Source: Ailurus styani (Eukaryota > Chordata > Mammalia > Carnivora > Ailuridae). From it: a DNA stretch of 64,000 bases. Position 1 is the stretch's first letter. Every line of letters starts with the position of its first letter. The notes under the pieces are model-generated. The model was not told the origin of the DNA, ran no database searches, and saw only the letters and a list, made by a program, of their open reading frames with translations. The stretch covers positions 1,411,382 to 1,475,381 of the forward strand of contig LNAC01000340.1 in NCBI GenBank assembly GCA_002007465.1. Direction: 5' to 3'. Made by a program: the position numbers and the translations under genes. Positions 33,461 to 45,660 of this stretch are shown here, piece after piece.

Positions 33461-36222
33461 AGATGATCCTTAAGTCAGACTTCTTGATCATCCTTGTCCA
33501 TAGAAATGACATTTTCCTGCAGGAGCTGTGGACACTATCAGGGATGATGACATTGACCCAGGTTGATGCACTGTCCAAACAAATATGGTGTCAGGTTCTA
33601 GAAGAATCAGTCTCGGTAGATAAAATGAATAGAGTTTGTTCAGGTTTCTTAACTTCTCTAGAGTGGAATGTGATGGAAGAGTGAGTCTTTCTCCATCCTG
33701 AGCACATGCTGTGGGGCAGTAGGGCTTCAGTGGCTGGGTTTCTTCTGTCCAAAGCTGTGTACTCACACACATCCAACTCTGCTTTATACGCTCTTTCCTG
33801 TGCTGATGGGCCTCAGGGGAGCCCCACTTTTGGGGGCTGAGAGCTCAAAGCAACTGCTTTGGAGCCATATGGAAACAAAAGATGCCAGGCTGGCTGTACG
33901 GACCTGCCTGGCATCCAGCATTGCAACAACTTCCATCACAAAAACAGAACATCACCACGTCTTCAAAGCCCAGAGCAGGGGGATGATACAGGCTTGGCCT
34001 CAAATCCGATTTCCAGAGGAGCACCTCACTGTCAGATGAAACTGAGGGTGGAGAAGAGCTCATTTTGTAGTCAGCTGGAGTAAAGGGGCTCCAAAAATAC
34101 AGCTACCCTGAGAAAGTCCTTCAAATAGGAATTCATGAATCACCGTAGCTAAGAAACATCTGATGTTTCTGGAGTATTCCAGAAGCTTCAGCCATCAGGC
34201 TTTGGCGCCCAGACAGAATGTGTGCAGAGCAGAAAGCCAGATGCAGACCTCTGAACCAGGCCCACTGGTCAGCTCCTAAGAGGCCAGCCATGCTTGTGGG
34301 TTCAGTCCCTATGAGGTACAGATGGTTCCTGGCAGTGGAAGCTGCTGAGACTGGCTTCTCATAAACATGTAAAGCTGGGCAGCATGGTGATAAAGGAAAG
34401 TCATGGATGCTTGGGAAACACTGACTCCCCTTTTCAGAGAAACAACTCATAAGCACATGCTCAGATCCTTTTGGGATCCAAAATCATGGGATGATGCTGC
34501 CCATGAGGCTAAGTTGGAGCTTATGAGAGAGCATCTATCTGGACATGTGCTTCTATGTCCAGTGCACCAGTGCAAAGGGAATGTGGGGGAAATGCATCCT
34601 GGCTCTTCACATGTCCACTGGAAGTGATACATGGTGGGGGGTTCAGGTCTCATGGGACTGTGCAAGTCACACAGACATATCCCGTCTTTGAAGAGGGACA
34701 GGAAACATAGTCCTTTGAAGAGGGACAGGGAAATGCAGTCCAAATCTGGGACAGTGGAAATGCCAGGTGAACAGCACACTAGGTGACCCTCTTTCCTGAG
34801 AGAACATTTTGGAGGGGGAAAAAAAGCTCACTTTCTACTCTGGCATTTACTATATTTTGCATGCTTTTCCTCTCTCTTCATCACCACAACTTAGAGGGCC
34901 AAGGGCTATCATTCTATTATCCACATAATTATGAAAAAGATGTTTTTTAAAAAATAAACTTCATTGCAGAATAATTTACATACAATAAAATATACATGAG
35001 TTTGGTTTTTGGGAGTCTGTGCCTGCAACTGCCACCACAGTGAAGATCTAGAACATTTTCACCATCCAAAAGTCTTCCTAGTGCTTCTTCCCAGTTTGTC
35101 TACCCTCCACAGTTTTGGTCTTGGGTAAACTAGCAGTCTGCCTTCTGACACCATTTCATATAAATGAAAACATATGGCATGTACTCTTTTGGGTCTAGCT
35201 TCTTTAATTCAGCACAGTACTTTTGAGATCCACCCATGTGGTTGCAGTAAGCTGTAGTTCATTCTTTTTTATGGCTAGGTGCTGTTCCATTGTATGAACA
35301 CACTACAACCTATTATTAAAATAAAGCTTCTCTCAACATTTGTATAAAAATCCTTATGTGGACATATGTTAGCATTTTCTTGGGTAAACACCTAGGACTG
35401 GATTATATGGTACATGGATGCTAACTTTAAAAGAACCAGGGAGTTTCCCATAGTGGTTGTACCATTTGACATTATTACCAAAACATACAGAAGAGAGTTC
35501 CAGTTGCTCCACATCAATTCCAACACTTGATGTTGAAAGTCTTTTAAATTTTAGTCATTTTAGTGAGTATGTAGTATCATTTTATTATTTATTTTATTTA
35601 TTTTAATGTGCATTTCCCTGATGGCTAATGATATTGCGCATCTTTTTCTGTGGCTTTGGGCTGAATATCTTCTTTTGTAAAGTGTCTCCCCAATATTTTG
35701 TCCACCACTTTAGAAATTAGGTTGATCATCTTCATATTATTGAGCTGTGAGAGCTCTTTATATATGCTAGACACAGGCTTTTGTGAGATATATATTCACA
35801 AAATTTTTTTCCCATTCTGTGGGTTTGTCTTTTTATTTCTTGACAGAGTGATTTGAAAAGCAGATATTTTCAGTCTTGACAAAGTCCATTTCATAAAATA
35901 TTTAATGATTTGTGCTTTTCATGTCTTAAGAAATTTTTGCCTATACCAATGTTGTACTGATTTTCTGTTTTCTTCTAGTAGATTTACATTTAATTTTTTA
36001 CACTTAGGTGTATGATCCATTTTGAAGTAACTTTTGTTTGCCATGTGGGAAAAGAGTTGAGTTTCTTTCTTTTTTTTTTTTTTTAACATAGAGACCTTCA
36101 CTTGTTGGAGTGCAGTTTGTTGAGAAGACTATGCATTATTACTGTTTTGGTTTTAAATGACCTTCAGATGATCTTTTAAATAAATAAGAAAAAAATTAAA
36201 TTGTCTTAAAAATTGAAAACCA

Positions 36223-36431
36223 AGGAGGCTGGTTTGGCGGCTCAGTTGGTTAAGCATTCATCTTCTGCTCAGGTCATGATCCCAGGGTCCTGGAATCAAA
36301 CCCCGAATCGGACTCCTTGTTCAGCGGGGAGCTTGCTTCTCCCTCTGTCTGCTGCTCCCTCTGCTTGTGCTCTCTCTCTTTCATAAATAAATAAATAAAA
36401 TCTTTTAAAAATCCACCTTTCTTCAAAAAAA
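36223..36431 (+). mobile_element. CanSINE (SINEC) with bipartite A-tail
   Basis: A sense SINE ('gcggctcagttggttaagca', 'atgatcccagggtcctggaa', AAATAAAT tail). Target-site duplication aattgaaaacca at 36211-36222 and 36432-36443, exact. Between the AAAT tail and a final A-run is an extra short unique segment, tccacctttcttc, inside the duplication. Confidence 0.93.
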
Positions 36432-37337
36432 AATTGAAAACCAGACAATATCTTTCATATTTACACATAACTGTATGTTTGCTGTGTTTTTAGTCCTCTG
36501 TGTTCCAAGCTGGCTTTTGGTGTCATTCTTCTACTTCATGGAGAACTTTCATTAACATTTCTTATAGTAAAGGTCAACTGGTGACAACCTCTCTCAGCTT
36601 TTGTTTGTTTGAAATAAAAAGCTTTGTTACAACTTTATTTTGGAATGATATTTTCTCTGGTTATAACACCTTAGGTGACAGCTTTTATTTCTTGTTCCTC
36701 AAAGTTACCACTCTACTATCTTCTGGTTTGGGTAGTTTCTGATTAGAAGTCCCTAATAATTTTTATCTTTGTTCTCTGTGTGTAACATTTTTTTATACTA
36801 ATACTTTCTACTTATCATTTTTTTAATTATTATTTCCCTTAATGCGTTTTTTTGTGTGTGTGTTTATCCTTTGGTTTCACTGACCTTCTTACATTTATAA
36901 GTTTATAGATTTCATCAAAATTTGGATTTTTAAAATGGCCATTGTGTATTCAAATACTTTTAATATTTATTCCTCTCCTTTCTCTCCTTCTGGAACTCCA
37001 GTTACATACATGTTATATACCACTTAATACTGTTGACAATTTTGACAATAAGGCTGTTGACATTTATCAGTCTTTTTTTCTCTTTGTGCTTCTTTTTAGG
37101 TTTTTTTTTGGGGGGGTATGTCTTCAAATTCACTAATCTTTTCTTTGGTAGCATTTAATATGCTCTTAATTCCATCCAGTGAAACTGTATCTCATATATT
37201 GAGCTTTTCATCCCTAAAAGTTCCATTTGGTATACATATGCATTCAGCAATATCTCTGTACTGGAGCCGCTGGGAACTTGAATATTTCTAGCCCTGGGTG
37301 AGCTCTGAGAATTATTTAGCTTGCAGCTCCCAGTGAT

Positions 37338-37343
<6 letters not shown>

Positions 37344-37377
<34 letters not shown>
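37344..37377. repeat. CT dinucleotide microsatellite
   Basis: Pure (CT)n of about 17 units, inside the old L1 tract. Confidence 0.95.
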
Positions 37378-37380
<3 letters not shown>

Positions 37381-39827
37381 CTGCTCTCTTTCTTTGTGCA
37401 GCTTCATGGGTTTCCCCCCCCCCCATACGTGAGCAGATTATTTTTAGCTAAAGGCTCAGAGTGTCCCTATGCAGATTTCTGGAGCTTTTTGATTGCATAG
37501 TGCCCTCTTTTCCAGTGCTCTGTGCCCCCAAATCTGGCTGCCCTTGGCCTCCATGATCTCTGTTTGGGTTCCTCCTTCTGGTGAAGAGATTTTCACCAGA
37601 AACTGCCACCAGGTTGAGCTGTTCCAATTGGAGGGTTTACCGAGTTTTTTCCTTTCTATTGAGGATCATAGTTCTACATTGCTTGTTGCCTGAAACAGCA
37701 ATTGTTTCATATAATCTGTTCTGTCTTGTATTTTGTATTTACAGTGGGGGCAAGGGGCATTTCATAGGAGTTTCTCCTTCATGGATAGAAGTAAAAGTTG
37801 AAATTAAGCCATTTGCCCAATCGCAGACCAGAAAGTAATCAGGTAAACATCCTATCAGTGAAAAGTAAATTGGTTATTCCCGCTTGCTGTTACTTTCAGT
37901 AAAAAGGATTAGCTGGGGAGTGTGCTGTTATAGTTGGGCTACTTCTCAGAGGTGCCCAAACCAAAGTGAGCTTTCATTTATTTTTTTCCTTGGGAGTGAG
38001 TGGAGAAAGTATGGGGAAACTCTTCCTTTTTTTTGCTGACTCATTCACTAATTCGATCATTTATCTATCCATTCATGCTTATTTATGAAACACCAACTAC
38101 ATTCCAGGCACTAAGCTTCTCTCCACATTGGGAAAGGAGAAGAAACTCCTAAAAGTTTTCTTTTGCTATCTTTCCCTCTCTTCGCTTGCTCTCCCAAACC
38201 TTCAAAGTGATCATGTGGGAAGGACCCAGATGGTGACATTTTAGGGATGTCTCCCTGGACTCCAGGGGAGCTTCTGAGTGGTTAAGGAGAGAAGTTAGGG
38301 CCTCTTTCCCTATCAAAATAAATGCCGGTACCACTGGGAGGAATCACACATGAAGCCACTGTCAGCTAAACCTCAGGCGGCCATTAACGTTTCAGGAGAG
38401 ATTTATTAAGTGCAAACTGGGAGTAAGAATGGAGAACAGCACGGACCCCTCGGGCAACGGGACAGGATGCGAAGGCAAGGGAATGCTCACAAGAAAGGGG
38501 ACAAGAAGGAGACAGATTTTGCCTCACTCTGAGCCGCCTCAGTATCTGACTCTTGCCTTCTTTGGTCTGGGGGTCATAACAGCGACGAAGGTGAGTGACA
38601 TTTTGTAGGTTACAACCTCTCCCCCCCCCCCCACCAACACACTTCTTTTGTCCTTGTAGCCACCTCTCAATCATCCCTGGAAGTAAACCTTAATACCATG
38701 GAGGAAATGGAAGCTTTAGGAGGGAAGTCATGGGCTCAAGTCACGCAGCTGGGAAGTGCATGGCCTGAGTCTGAACTCGGTCCATCCGACTCCGACTCCT
38801 CCGGGGCTTAGCATGCAAAGCCACTTGCTTTGACCAGACGATCTCTGCCTTCATCACCCTGGCCATCCGTGCAGCAGTCTGCACGGGCAGCCCCTCTACA
38901 GAGCACTGCGTTTTGTGCCAAAGGTCATCGGGCTTTCGCGTGGCCCGCCCAGATGTTTGTGGCCCATCTTGGGAACCAGTTCTTCCCCTGCGGGGCTGGT
39001 GCATTGGTATGGAAGTGAAAAGCAGGTCTGGCCAACGACTGCCCTGCCCGGGAGACCAAGAGATGACAAACAAAAGGACACACAGATGTTCTCATCTTAA
39101 AGCTCTGCGCTCCCTCTGGGCATCTAAATTGGGCAGAAAGCACTTTTGAGGGGAAGCAGGAACAAAGCGACAGCCTAGCCCCGGGCTTGCTGCCTCTGGG
39201 GAACAAAATGCAGAGCATTTGCAGGGGGAGGTTGCTGTTTCTGAGAGAGGCCCTGGCAGGCCTCCGATGGAGGCTACGTGGGCTAATGAAATAAACGCGC
39301 TTCCTGCTTCCCCGTGATTTCTGTTTCTCAGCCTGCACTCCATCATAATTCAATAAAGCTGCAATGGCAGGAATGTCTGGCAGAGTTTTTGAGAATATGA
39401 TCCTTGGCTCATGGTGGTGCTTCAAGTTCAGTGTCTGGATCAGACGGGGACACGAAGGACACCAGAAGCGAGCTTTGCTTTTCTCTTTCAGCCTCCTCCT
39501 GGGTCAGCACAGCCCGCTCCTTCTCACTTTATTCATGTCAAAGCAGCAGGTCATGCACCGAAGACTTCCTGAAGATGATCGTTTATTGGAGAACGAGGAG
39601 GTTTTCTCCGCCCGCCAATCACGGTCCTTACAATTCGGAAGTTTATGCTTCAGTTCGTGATTTTTTCTCTTCCTCTTGCTGTAACCAGAGACTTTAGCTC
39701 TGTCCCCCGAGTACTACTGGGATCGCTCCTCAAGGCCATTTCCCTGTGAGTGCTACAGGGGCTGTCTGAAATCTCTTGCTTGCCTGCCTGTGTGAGATGG
39801 GGGCAGAAGGAGGGGCAGAGAGACTGA

Positions 39828-39971
39828 CAGAGAGAGGGAGGGAGAGAGAGAGGGACGGAGACAGAGAGAGAATGAAAGAAAGGGAGAGACAGAGAGAGAG
39901 AGGGAGGGAGAGAGAGAGGGACGGAGACAGAGAGAGAATGAAAGAAAGGGAGAGACAGAGAGAGAGAGAGG
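39828..39971. repeat. Purine-rich 66-bp tandem duplication
   Basis: Two copies of a 66-bp GA-rich unit sit head to tail; the internal marker gggacggagacag starts at 39852 and again at 39918. The copies look identical or nearly so over the whole unit, so the duplication is recent. It generates overlapping low-complexity ORFs on both strands. Confidence 0.9.
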
Positions 39972-40539
39972 AGAAAGAGAGAGGTATTAATGTTAGAAGG
40001 AGAACGCTTGTACTTTCCATCCCAGTAGCTTTTCCTGAATAACGCCATGACTTGCAGGTCTGTAGTAGAAATCTGCTCTCTTGGTTGGGTCTGCAGCACT
40101 TCTTTTGGGGACCTGCCCTTCCCAATGCAGGGTGGCTCCAGTAGGGCACCTCCTGGCTGTAACTACCTTCTACCTCGTAAGAATGAGCTCTTCACCCACC
40201 CTAACTAGTTGGATTTCTTTTTCTCCTGGTCCCAACGACTGGTCCTGGATTCACTCCAAAACCTGAACAGAGCCCACCAGTGCCACTTGGGTGATTAGGT
40301 GTGGGTGTCAGGGGCGAGGGGATTGTGTTCTTTTTCTTCTGTCTTTTCTTTCTGGAATTGCCCCGAGAATGATGTAAACCTAGAGACACTAGTGGTGGCT
40401 GGTTTTAACACCAGGTGAAAAGAAAGCTGGCCTGAGAAAGAAAGCAAGAGAGAACAAAACAGAACTAAGAAAGTCAATTAAATGTTTGACCTGGCTTCCC
40501 TCGAACTTCTGGGTCTAGCTGTCCCTAAAGCAAATACTA

Positions 40540-40660
40540 ACCCAAGACTTCACAGTTCTGAGACTTAGCCCTTCATTTTGTTTCGTTTCGTTTGGCTCAG
40601 TTCATATGATTTGGGTTTCTGTCACTTGCAACCAAAGGATTCTTGACTGATACAGTGTCT
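40540..40660 (+). mobile_element. MLT1-type LTR 3' fragment (probable)
   Basis: The end 'gggtttctgtcacttgcaac' followed by 'attcttgactgatacag' is the usual terminal part of this LTR group. Upstream part not recognisable. Confidence 0.5.
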
Positions 40661-42039
40661 GAACATAACATGGAATAAAAAGCCAAAGAAACTCGTAAGT
40701 CATACAGCGGTGGTGAAGATAACTTGCCCTCTGCCCCCATTGTTCATGGTCCCAGGTGCAGTCACTTCAACCGCTCTCTCGGTCTGAGTTTTCAGCGTCA
40801 GACACTGCAGACGCAGTTCTGGTTCTTTTTTTTCAGAAATGGAAATTATTGAAGACTATCCAATAAGCAAAGAAGCTTCAGGAGGGCCAGACTTTGAGAC
40901 TACAGGTGCAGAGACAGAATTCTGTTGTAGAACTTATCAGCTGGAGACCCCCTCCATCCCCGGCCAGCCCCAGTGGTCACGGACATTGTCCCCTGCACTG
41001 CTGACATCTGACAGGGTGATGCTGGGGACAGGCTACTAATAATAGTGTTTGTCGCAGAGGCTGCTTCTAAAAATTGGAGGTCATCACCACCACCCTTCCT
41101 GGAATAGACGCCCTGTGGGGTCTCCCTCTGGGTCAAAGGTAAGCATGGATTTGTCTAATTGGTGGGGTCTGGGTTGCATGCCTGCACTCCGGTGGCAAGG
41201 GAAGTGACCATCTGGTTTCTACAGTAACCTCTACTTTGCAGTATACCTCATAAGATGGGGACTTCTTTGGACGTAGGACATGCCTTAAAAATGTTAGGAA
41301 CCAGCTTGGATGACAAATACCCACAGTGTTGACCATATTAGGGAAGGTTAAATTTGAGCACACACCATCTTCAGACCCAACTACAAAATTACCAGGTATG
41401 CTGCATGGAAGACCCAGGTTGGACAAGCTTTGCAAACTGGCCTGTGTGGCCGATTTCCCCATGAAGCCCACATGACAAATGCTGATTCTTTCTTGCTTGC
41501 AAATCACCTTTTACTAGAATCATTCTAATAAACATAAGACAAAATCAACTTCCCTTTAAGATTGATAAGGTAACGAATCATCTCACTTTTGTGCTCTAGG
41601 CTCTGAGTCTAGTGAGAAACCAACCCAAGTGTTAGCTTTATTATTAGCTTTATTCCTGATAATGCAAAATTAGAGACTATGGCTTGGACCCCAGTCCGTA
41701 TGGGGCTTTCTGCTCTTTCTCTCTTCAAACGAGAGCCGCGAGAAACTGGATGGACCCAGCCTCTGCCATGCAGTGTGTCTTCCCTGGGACCAGTGGAAGA
41801 AACTGGAATTTCTGTGGGTAGGTGGTGAGCCAAAGAGTCACACAAAATGGCTCCCTGCGAGCTTGCTCTATGCCCCTTTTCTGTTCTTACCTGCCAGATA
41901 ATCACTGTGCACCATAGGAGAGAGGAATAAACAGAAGGCCAAGATGTGCCCCTCTTGAAAATATTCCCTTTTGTGGACTGGGAAGGGCATTCTCTCTCCT
42001 TTGTCAAAACAGGATCAGTAAGTGCTCTCCTGGTACCAT

Positions 42040-42200
42040 CATTACCAGGGGTCTTCCTCCATGTCAGACATGCTACTAAGCACTTTATAAAAGGGATCTC
42101 ATTGAATTTTCATGAAAACCTGATGAAATAACACAATAAGAACTAATACTTATTTAGTGTTTGTGCCAGCAAATGTTCTAAGCCCTTGGCATATAGTCAT
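42040..42200 (-). repeat. MIR fragments, reverse orientation
   Basis: 'gctactaagcactttataaa', 'gaattttcatgaaaacctg' then a second start 'ctaatacttatttagtgttt' suggest two adjacent MIR pieces. Confidence 0.65.
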
Positions 42201-43399
42201 TCATTCCCCGCCAGCAGGGTTCTGGCACGAAATAGGAGAACTTGGGGAGATTTTAATAAAAGGACAATTTCCAAAGGGATGGGCAGGGAGTAGGGCAGAT
42301 GCCCAGGAGCTGCGGTACCCGGAGATTGTGGGGAAGGTGTGAGGACAGGGCAGGTCCTGGGCTCCAAGGACGCAGCAGTGTCAGGAGGGCCTCCTTGACA
42401 AGAGCTGTCACCAGGCGAAGCTGCTGGCCAGAGGTGACCAGGGGAAAGGGAGTCTCCCGTGCCGTTTTTCAAGCCCCGCTTGGCCGTGGACAAACAGGCC
42501 TTCTTGGGCCTGGAACACTTCCTTCCCGAGATAAGGACCCTACACAGCCTGTGCCAGGTTATCACCTTGTGTGGGAATATCTTCCCTGGATTCAGGCATG
42601 ATGGATACTCTTTTGTCCAAAGCATGTGTGTCCTGTGGCACTTGGCCAACCCCACTGTTATTCTCTGTCCTTCACAGGGAGGGGACACTTTTCTTCTGCT
42701 GGGGCACAGAGGGGTACATGGAGGCCAGTTTCCCTGTATCAGCCACTGGGAGAGACCTACTGGCCCCGAGGGACCCATGCCCACTATGGAAGCTGACCTT
42801 TTCTGTGTCTTCTCCGTGTACATAAAGCCCCGTTCCGTCTAGTACTTGGCCGCGTGGGGTTCTTCTTGCAACTCTGATACCAAGATGCCGTGGGCAGAAG
42901 TGTTTTGAGTCCTTGCTGGGATTGGAGCTGGTGCACAGTATTCTGCAGAGGGGAGACTTGGAAATGACCACCTCGGCCCACTCCTCTCCCTTCATCTGAT
43001 CTGCCAGTGGGCCCCTCGTTTGAACTGGAGCCAGAAGGCAGGGATATCCATTGGTGTAGTTGACACAGGTCACCTTGAGCAGGTGGGCCCAGGGCAGATG
43101 GAGCAAAGTGGAGAGTAGACATGGAGGGGTAAATGGGAGGTACCCAGCAGAGGCACAGGCTTTTTGTCCCCATTTTCTAGACAAGGAGACCAAGGCTCAG
43201 AGAGCTTGGATAGATAATAAGCCCAAGATGATATCTGTAAGAAGTGGCATAGACAGACGGCAACTCGTTCCCCTCACTACAAAGCTCACAATCACCAGTC
43301 ATTCTGGGCCTGGGGCCTCTGGGTGCACCTTCTTGCCTCTGCCAAGAGACCCTCTGGCCTGCGCGCCAGGCTGACGGATGGGGACTGACGGCGACTGGG

Positions 43400-43600
43400 T
43401 TTCTGCTTTGTGCCAGGGTATGAGTCAGGTACTTGTCCCAGGCCTGTTGAAACTGGTAGTACCGACTCCATTCTATGTGTGAAGAATCTCAGTCTCAGTG
43501 AGGTTAAGTAACTTGCTCAAAGTCACACAGCTGGTTAAGTAAGGTACTAACCTAGGGCTGTCAGATTCCAGAGCCCACGATCTTTCCACCGTATCATGGG
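43400..43600 (-). repeat. MIR, reverse orientation
   Basis: 'tttgtgccagggtatgagtc', 'gtgaggttaagtaacttgct' and 'aaagtcacacagctggttaa'. Confidence 0.85.
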
Positions 43601-44639
43601 GCAGGGGCACGAGGAGGGAGAGGAAGGGGGAAGGAGAGCCAGAGGAAGAAGTGGCTGTCGTGCGGGACGTTTGGAGAAGGTAGGCAGGAATGGAGAAGAA
43701 TTCAGGTGGTGACGACGCTCTCGGGCCTGGGAAGCAGAAGGCATGTGGGCAGGAATCCGGAGTGCCATCTGGAGTGCCATCAAGTCCCAAAGCAGCATGC
43801 ATGCCTGCAAAATCAGGAGCGCAGGCCCGTGCTGGGCTGCAGCTTCCAAGGGAAGCATATGAGCCTAGTGCTCTGGGAGAGGCCTGCGTGCTCAGCGCTG
43901 CAGCAGATGGGAGCCCCGAGTCCCACGTCGTTGGCATGGGTGCCACCCACAGCATCTGACTCCCAGCAGCGCTGTCATATGTTTGAGCCGCTTCCCCTCC
44001 TTCCTGCCTCGACTGCACTTTCTCCTGCTTCCTCCTCCCTCCCTCCTTTGCTTCCAGTCTTTCTTGCTTTAGCTTTGGTGTTCTCAAGTTTCCCCGGCAG
44101 CCTCCCAGGGCTTGGGGAGGCATTTTTCACATTGATATACTTCAGGCCTCTCCAGTTCCTTGCATTTAAATCAAAATCACTTCTTTCCATGCAGCAAACC
44201 TGCTCTCCATTCTCGTTGGTTTCCCATTTTGCTTAATGGCCCCCGGTGCATGCAGGATAGAAACCTGGGAAGAGCCAACCTTGCTTCCTGCCTCCCCTCC
44301 CCCTCCCCCACTGTCTCCACATTGCCACCACCTTCATCTTCTTTCATGGGAGCTGATTTCCCCAACTGCGGTGTCTCTTCTCTGCTCTCTCCTGCAATGC
44401 TGCCTCCGGAGTTGCCTTTCAAAAACACAGGTCGGACCTCACTTCGAAACATCTCCTAGGTGACATCAACAGTCTTAGCGAGGAGGGAACTTTGACACCT
44501 TGCAAAGTGGCTTTGGGAAAGAAGGTACAGCGGGCACACTGGGGGCCCCGTGAGTTTCCGGGGGGCACATGTGATTTAGGTGAGAATCAGTTGACCTTAA
44601 GGCAGGGAGGTGATCCCTGACCACCCAAGCGAGTCCAGG

Positions 44640-45015
44640 GCAGTCACATGAGAGGAAGGCTAAGGGAAAGTCACAGAGATGCGAAGTATGAGACAGATTC
44701 GGTGGCCGCCATGGCTCGCTCCAAGATGGAGGGGGCCACAGGTCAAGGAAATGGGAATCCCAGGCCTACAGCTGCAAGGAACTGCATTCTGTCAACACTG
44801 CAAGTGAGCTCGGAAGTGGGTTCTTCCCTAGAGCTTCCAGAAAGGAATGCAGCTCTGTCAGCACCTTGCTTACCGCCTTGTGAGCCCCTGAACAGAGAGG
44901 TCAGCCACGTCAGCCAGACGTCGGAATGACAGAGCTGTGAGACAGGGAATAGGTGTTGTGTTAAGCCCCTCAATTTGTGGTCCTTTGCTATGGCAGCCCT
45001 AGCAAACTCATGCAA
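44640..45015 (+). mobile_element. MLT1-type LTR
   Basis: Forward LTR signatures: 'ttccctagagcttccagaaa', 'ggaatgcagctctgtcagca', 'ttgtgttaagcccctcaatt' and the end 'gctatggcagccctagcaaa'. A solo-LTR fragment of a MaLR element, with no viral genes. Confidence 0.75.
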
Positions 45016-45499
45016 ACAGAAGGCCAGTTCCGAGGGAAAGGAGTGCACCCAGCCCACCTGCTGCTGACCAGGCGCTGTGGCCGGTCCTTCCCAATGTTGG
45101 GCCAGACCGGGCCCTGAACGCCTAGTGGCAGAAGGGGGCTCCAGCTGATCTCAGCAGAAAAAGAATTTATTAAAGAATGTGAGGTCAATCCCCAGAATTT
45201 CCAGAAAGTCTCAGAAACAAGACTTGGCAAGCTAAAGCGTTGGGTATATAAAGGAGGCAAGTAGCCAGACCTTAGCCAAAATTAGGCCACAGGTCGGACC
45301 TCTGGTCATGGGGCGCTGCTGCCCCGGGAAATGAGATGGCCCAGGTCAGAATGGACAAAGCAAACCTTCCCCTTACCCTGCTTCTGGGGATCCTTACTCT
45401 GAAATTTGAAATCGTCTTCAAATGTGTCTGCTTGCTCTGACCTGGGTCATAGACTTAGAAGTTTCAAATGCTGGGAAGCCAAAAATGACCTGCAAGGAA

Positions 45500-45660
45500 T
45501 GATAAATCATCCAGTGTCCTCTCATTGAATCCACCTAATGCCCCAGCAGGGAGCTCTTATTATCCCTATTTAGTAGGGGAGGAAACTGAGTCTCCTCGGG
45601 GAGGTGAAGCTGCTTTAACTCAGCTCACCTGAGCCTTGAGCTCATCACACGGGATGTCTC
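45500..45660 (-). repeat. MIR fragment, reverse orientation
   Basis: 'ttattatccctatttagtag', 'gggaggaaactgagtctcct' and diverged remainder. Confidence 0.7.

Larger units (their letters stand above)
29323..34954. other. Intergenic DNA, proximal part
   Basis: No exon or RNA gene is recognised. It holds an old repeat family with a 'cccagctcagacc' type start (29394-29700, 30849-31260, 31845-31940), a palindromic MITE-like element (30155-30315), MIRs (30480-30640, 31330-31455, 33200-33460), a CanSINE with an expanded CTTT tract (31459-31730), an old dispersed repeat (31950-32240) and another old repeat at about 32740-33110. 33460-34950 is mainly unique, with only short spurious ORFs. Confidence 0.75.
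34955..37805 (-). mobile_element. Long ancient antisense L1 tract
   Basis: The + strand shows the reverse complement of an L1M-type 3' region over ~2.8 kb: 'ttacatacaataaaatatac', 'atgtgcatttccctgatggc', 'gagctctttatatatgctag', 'ttttcccattctgtgggttt', 'catcaaaatttggattttta' and 'tctggctgcccttggcctcc'. A CanSINE (36223-36431) interrupts it, and a CT microsatellite (37344-37377) lies inside. Many substitutions and stops; no intact ORF. Confidence 0.75.
37806..42039. other. Intergenic DNA, mostly unique
   Basis: Few recognisable repeats occur here. 38040-38120 has the start of the old dispersed family. 38740-39400 is unique, balanced in base content and could hold a conserved element (39240-39370). 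39828-39971 is a purine-rich tandem duplication. 40540-40660 looks like the 3' part of an MLT1-type LTR ('tttgggtttctgtcacttgc', 'aaggattcttgactgataca'). 40700-42030 shows no gene. Confidence 0.65.

Noticed and set aside
39650..40149. Long minus-strand Ser/Leu-rich ORFs
   Set aside because: They are translations of the 66-bp purine tandem repeat; no protein features outside it.
42197..42823. 208-codon minus-strand ORF
   Set aside because: Overlaps an old repeat on one side; no recognisable domain and no exon-like borders.
43473..44123. 216-codon minus-strand ORF
   Set aside because: Its C-terminal part translates a MIR and the rest is Ser/Ala/Pro-rich without family features.
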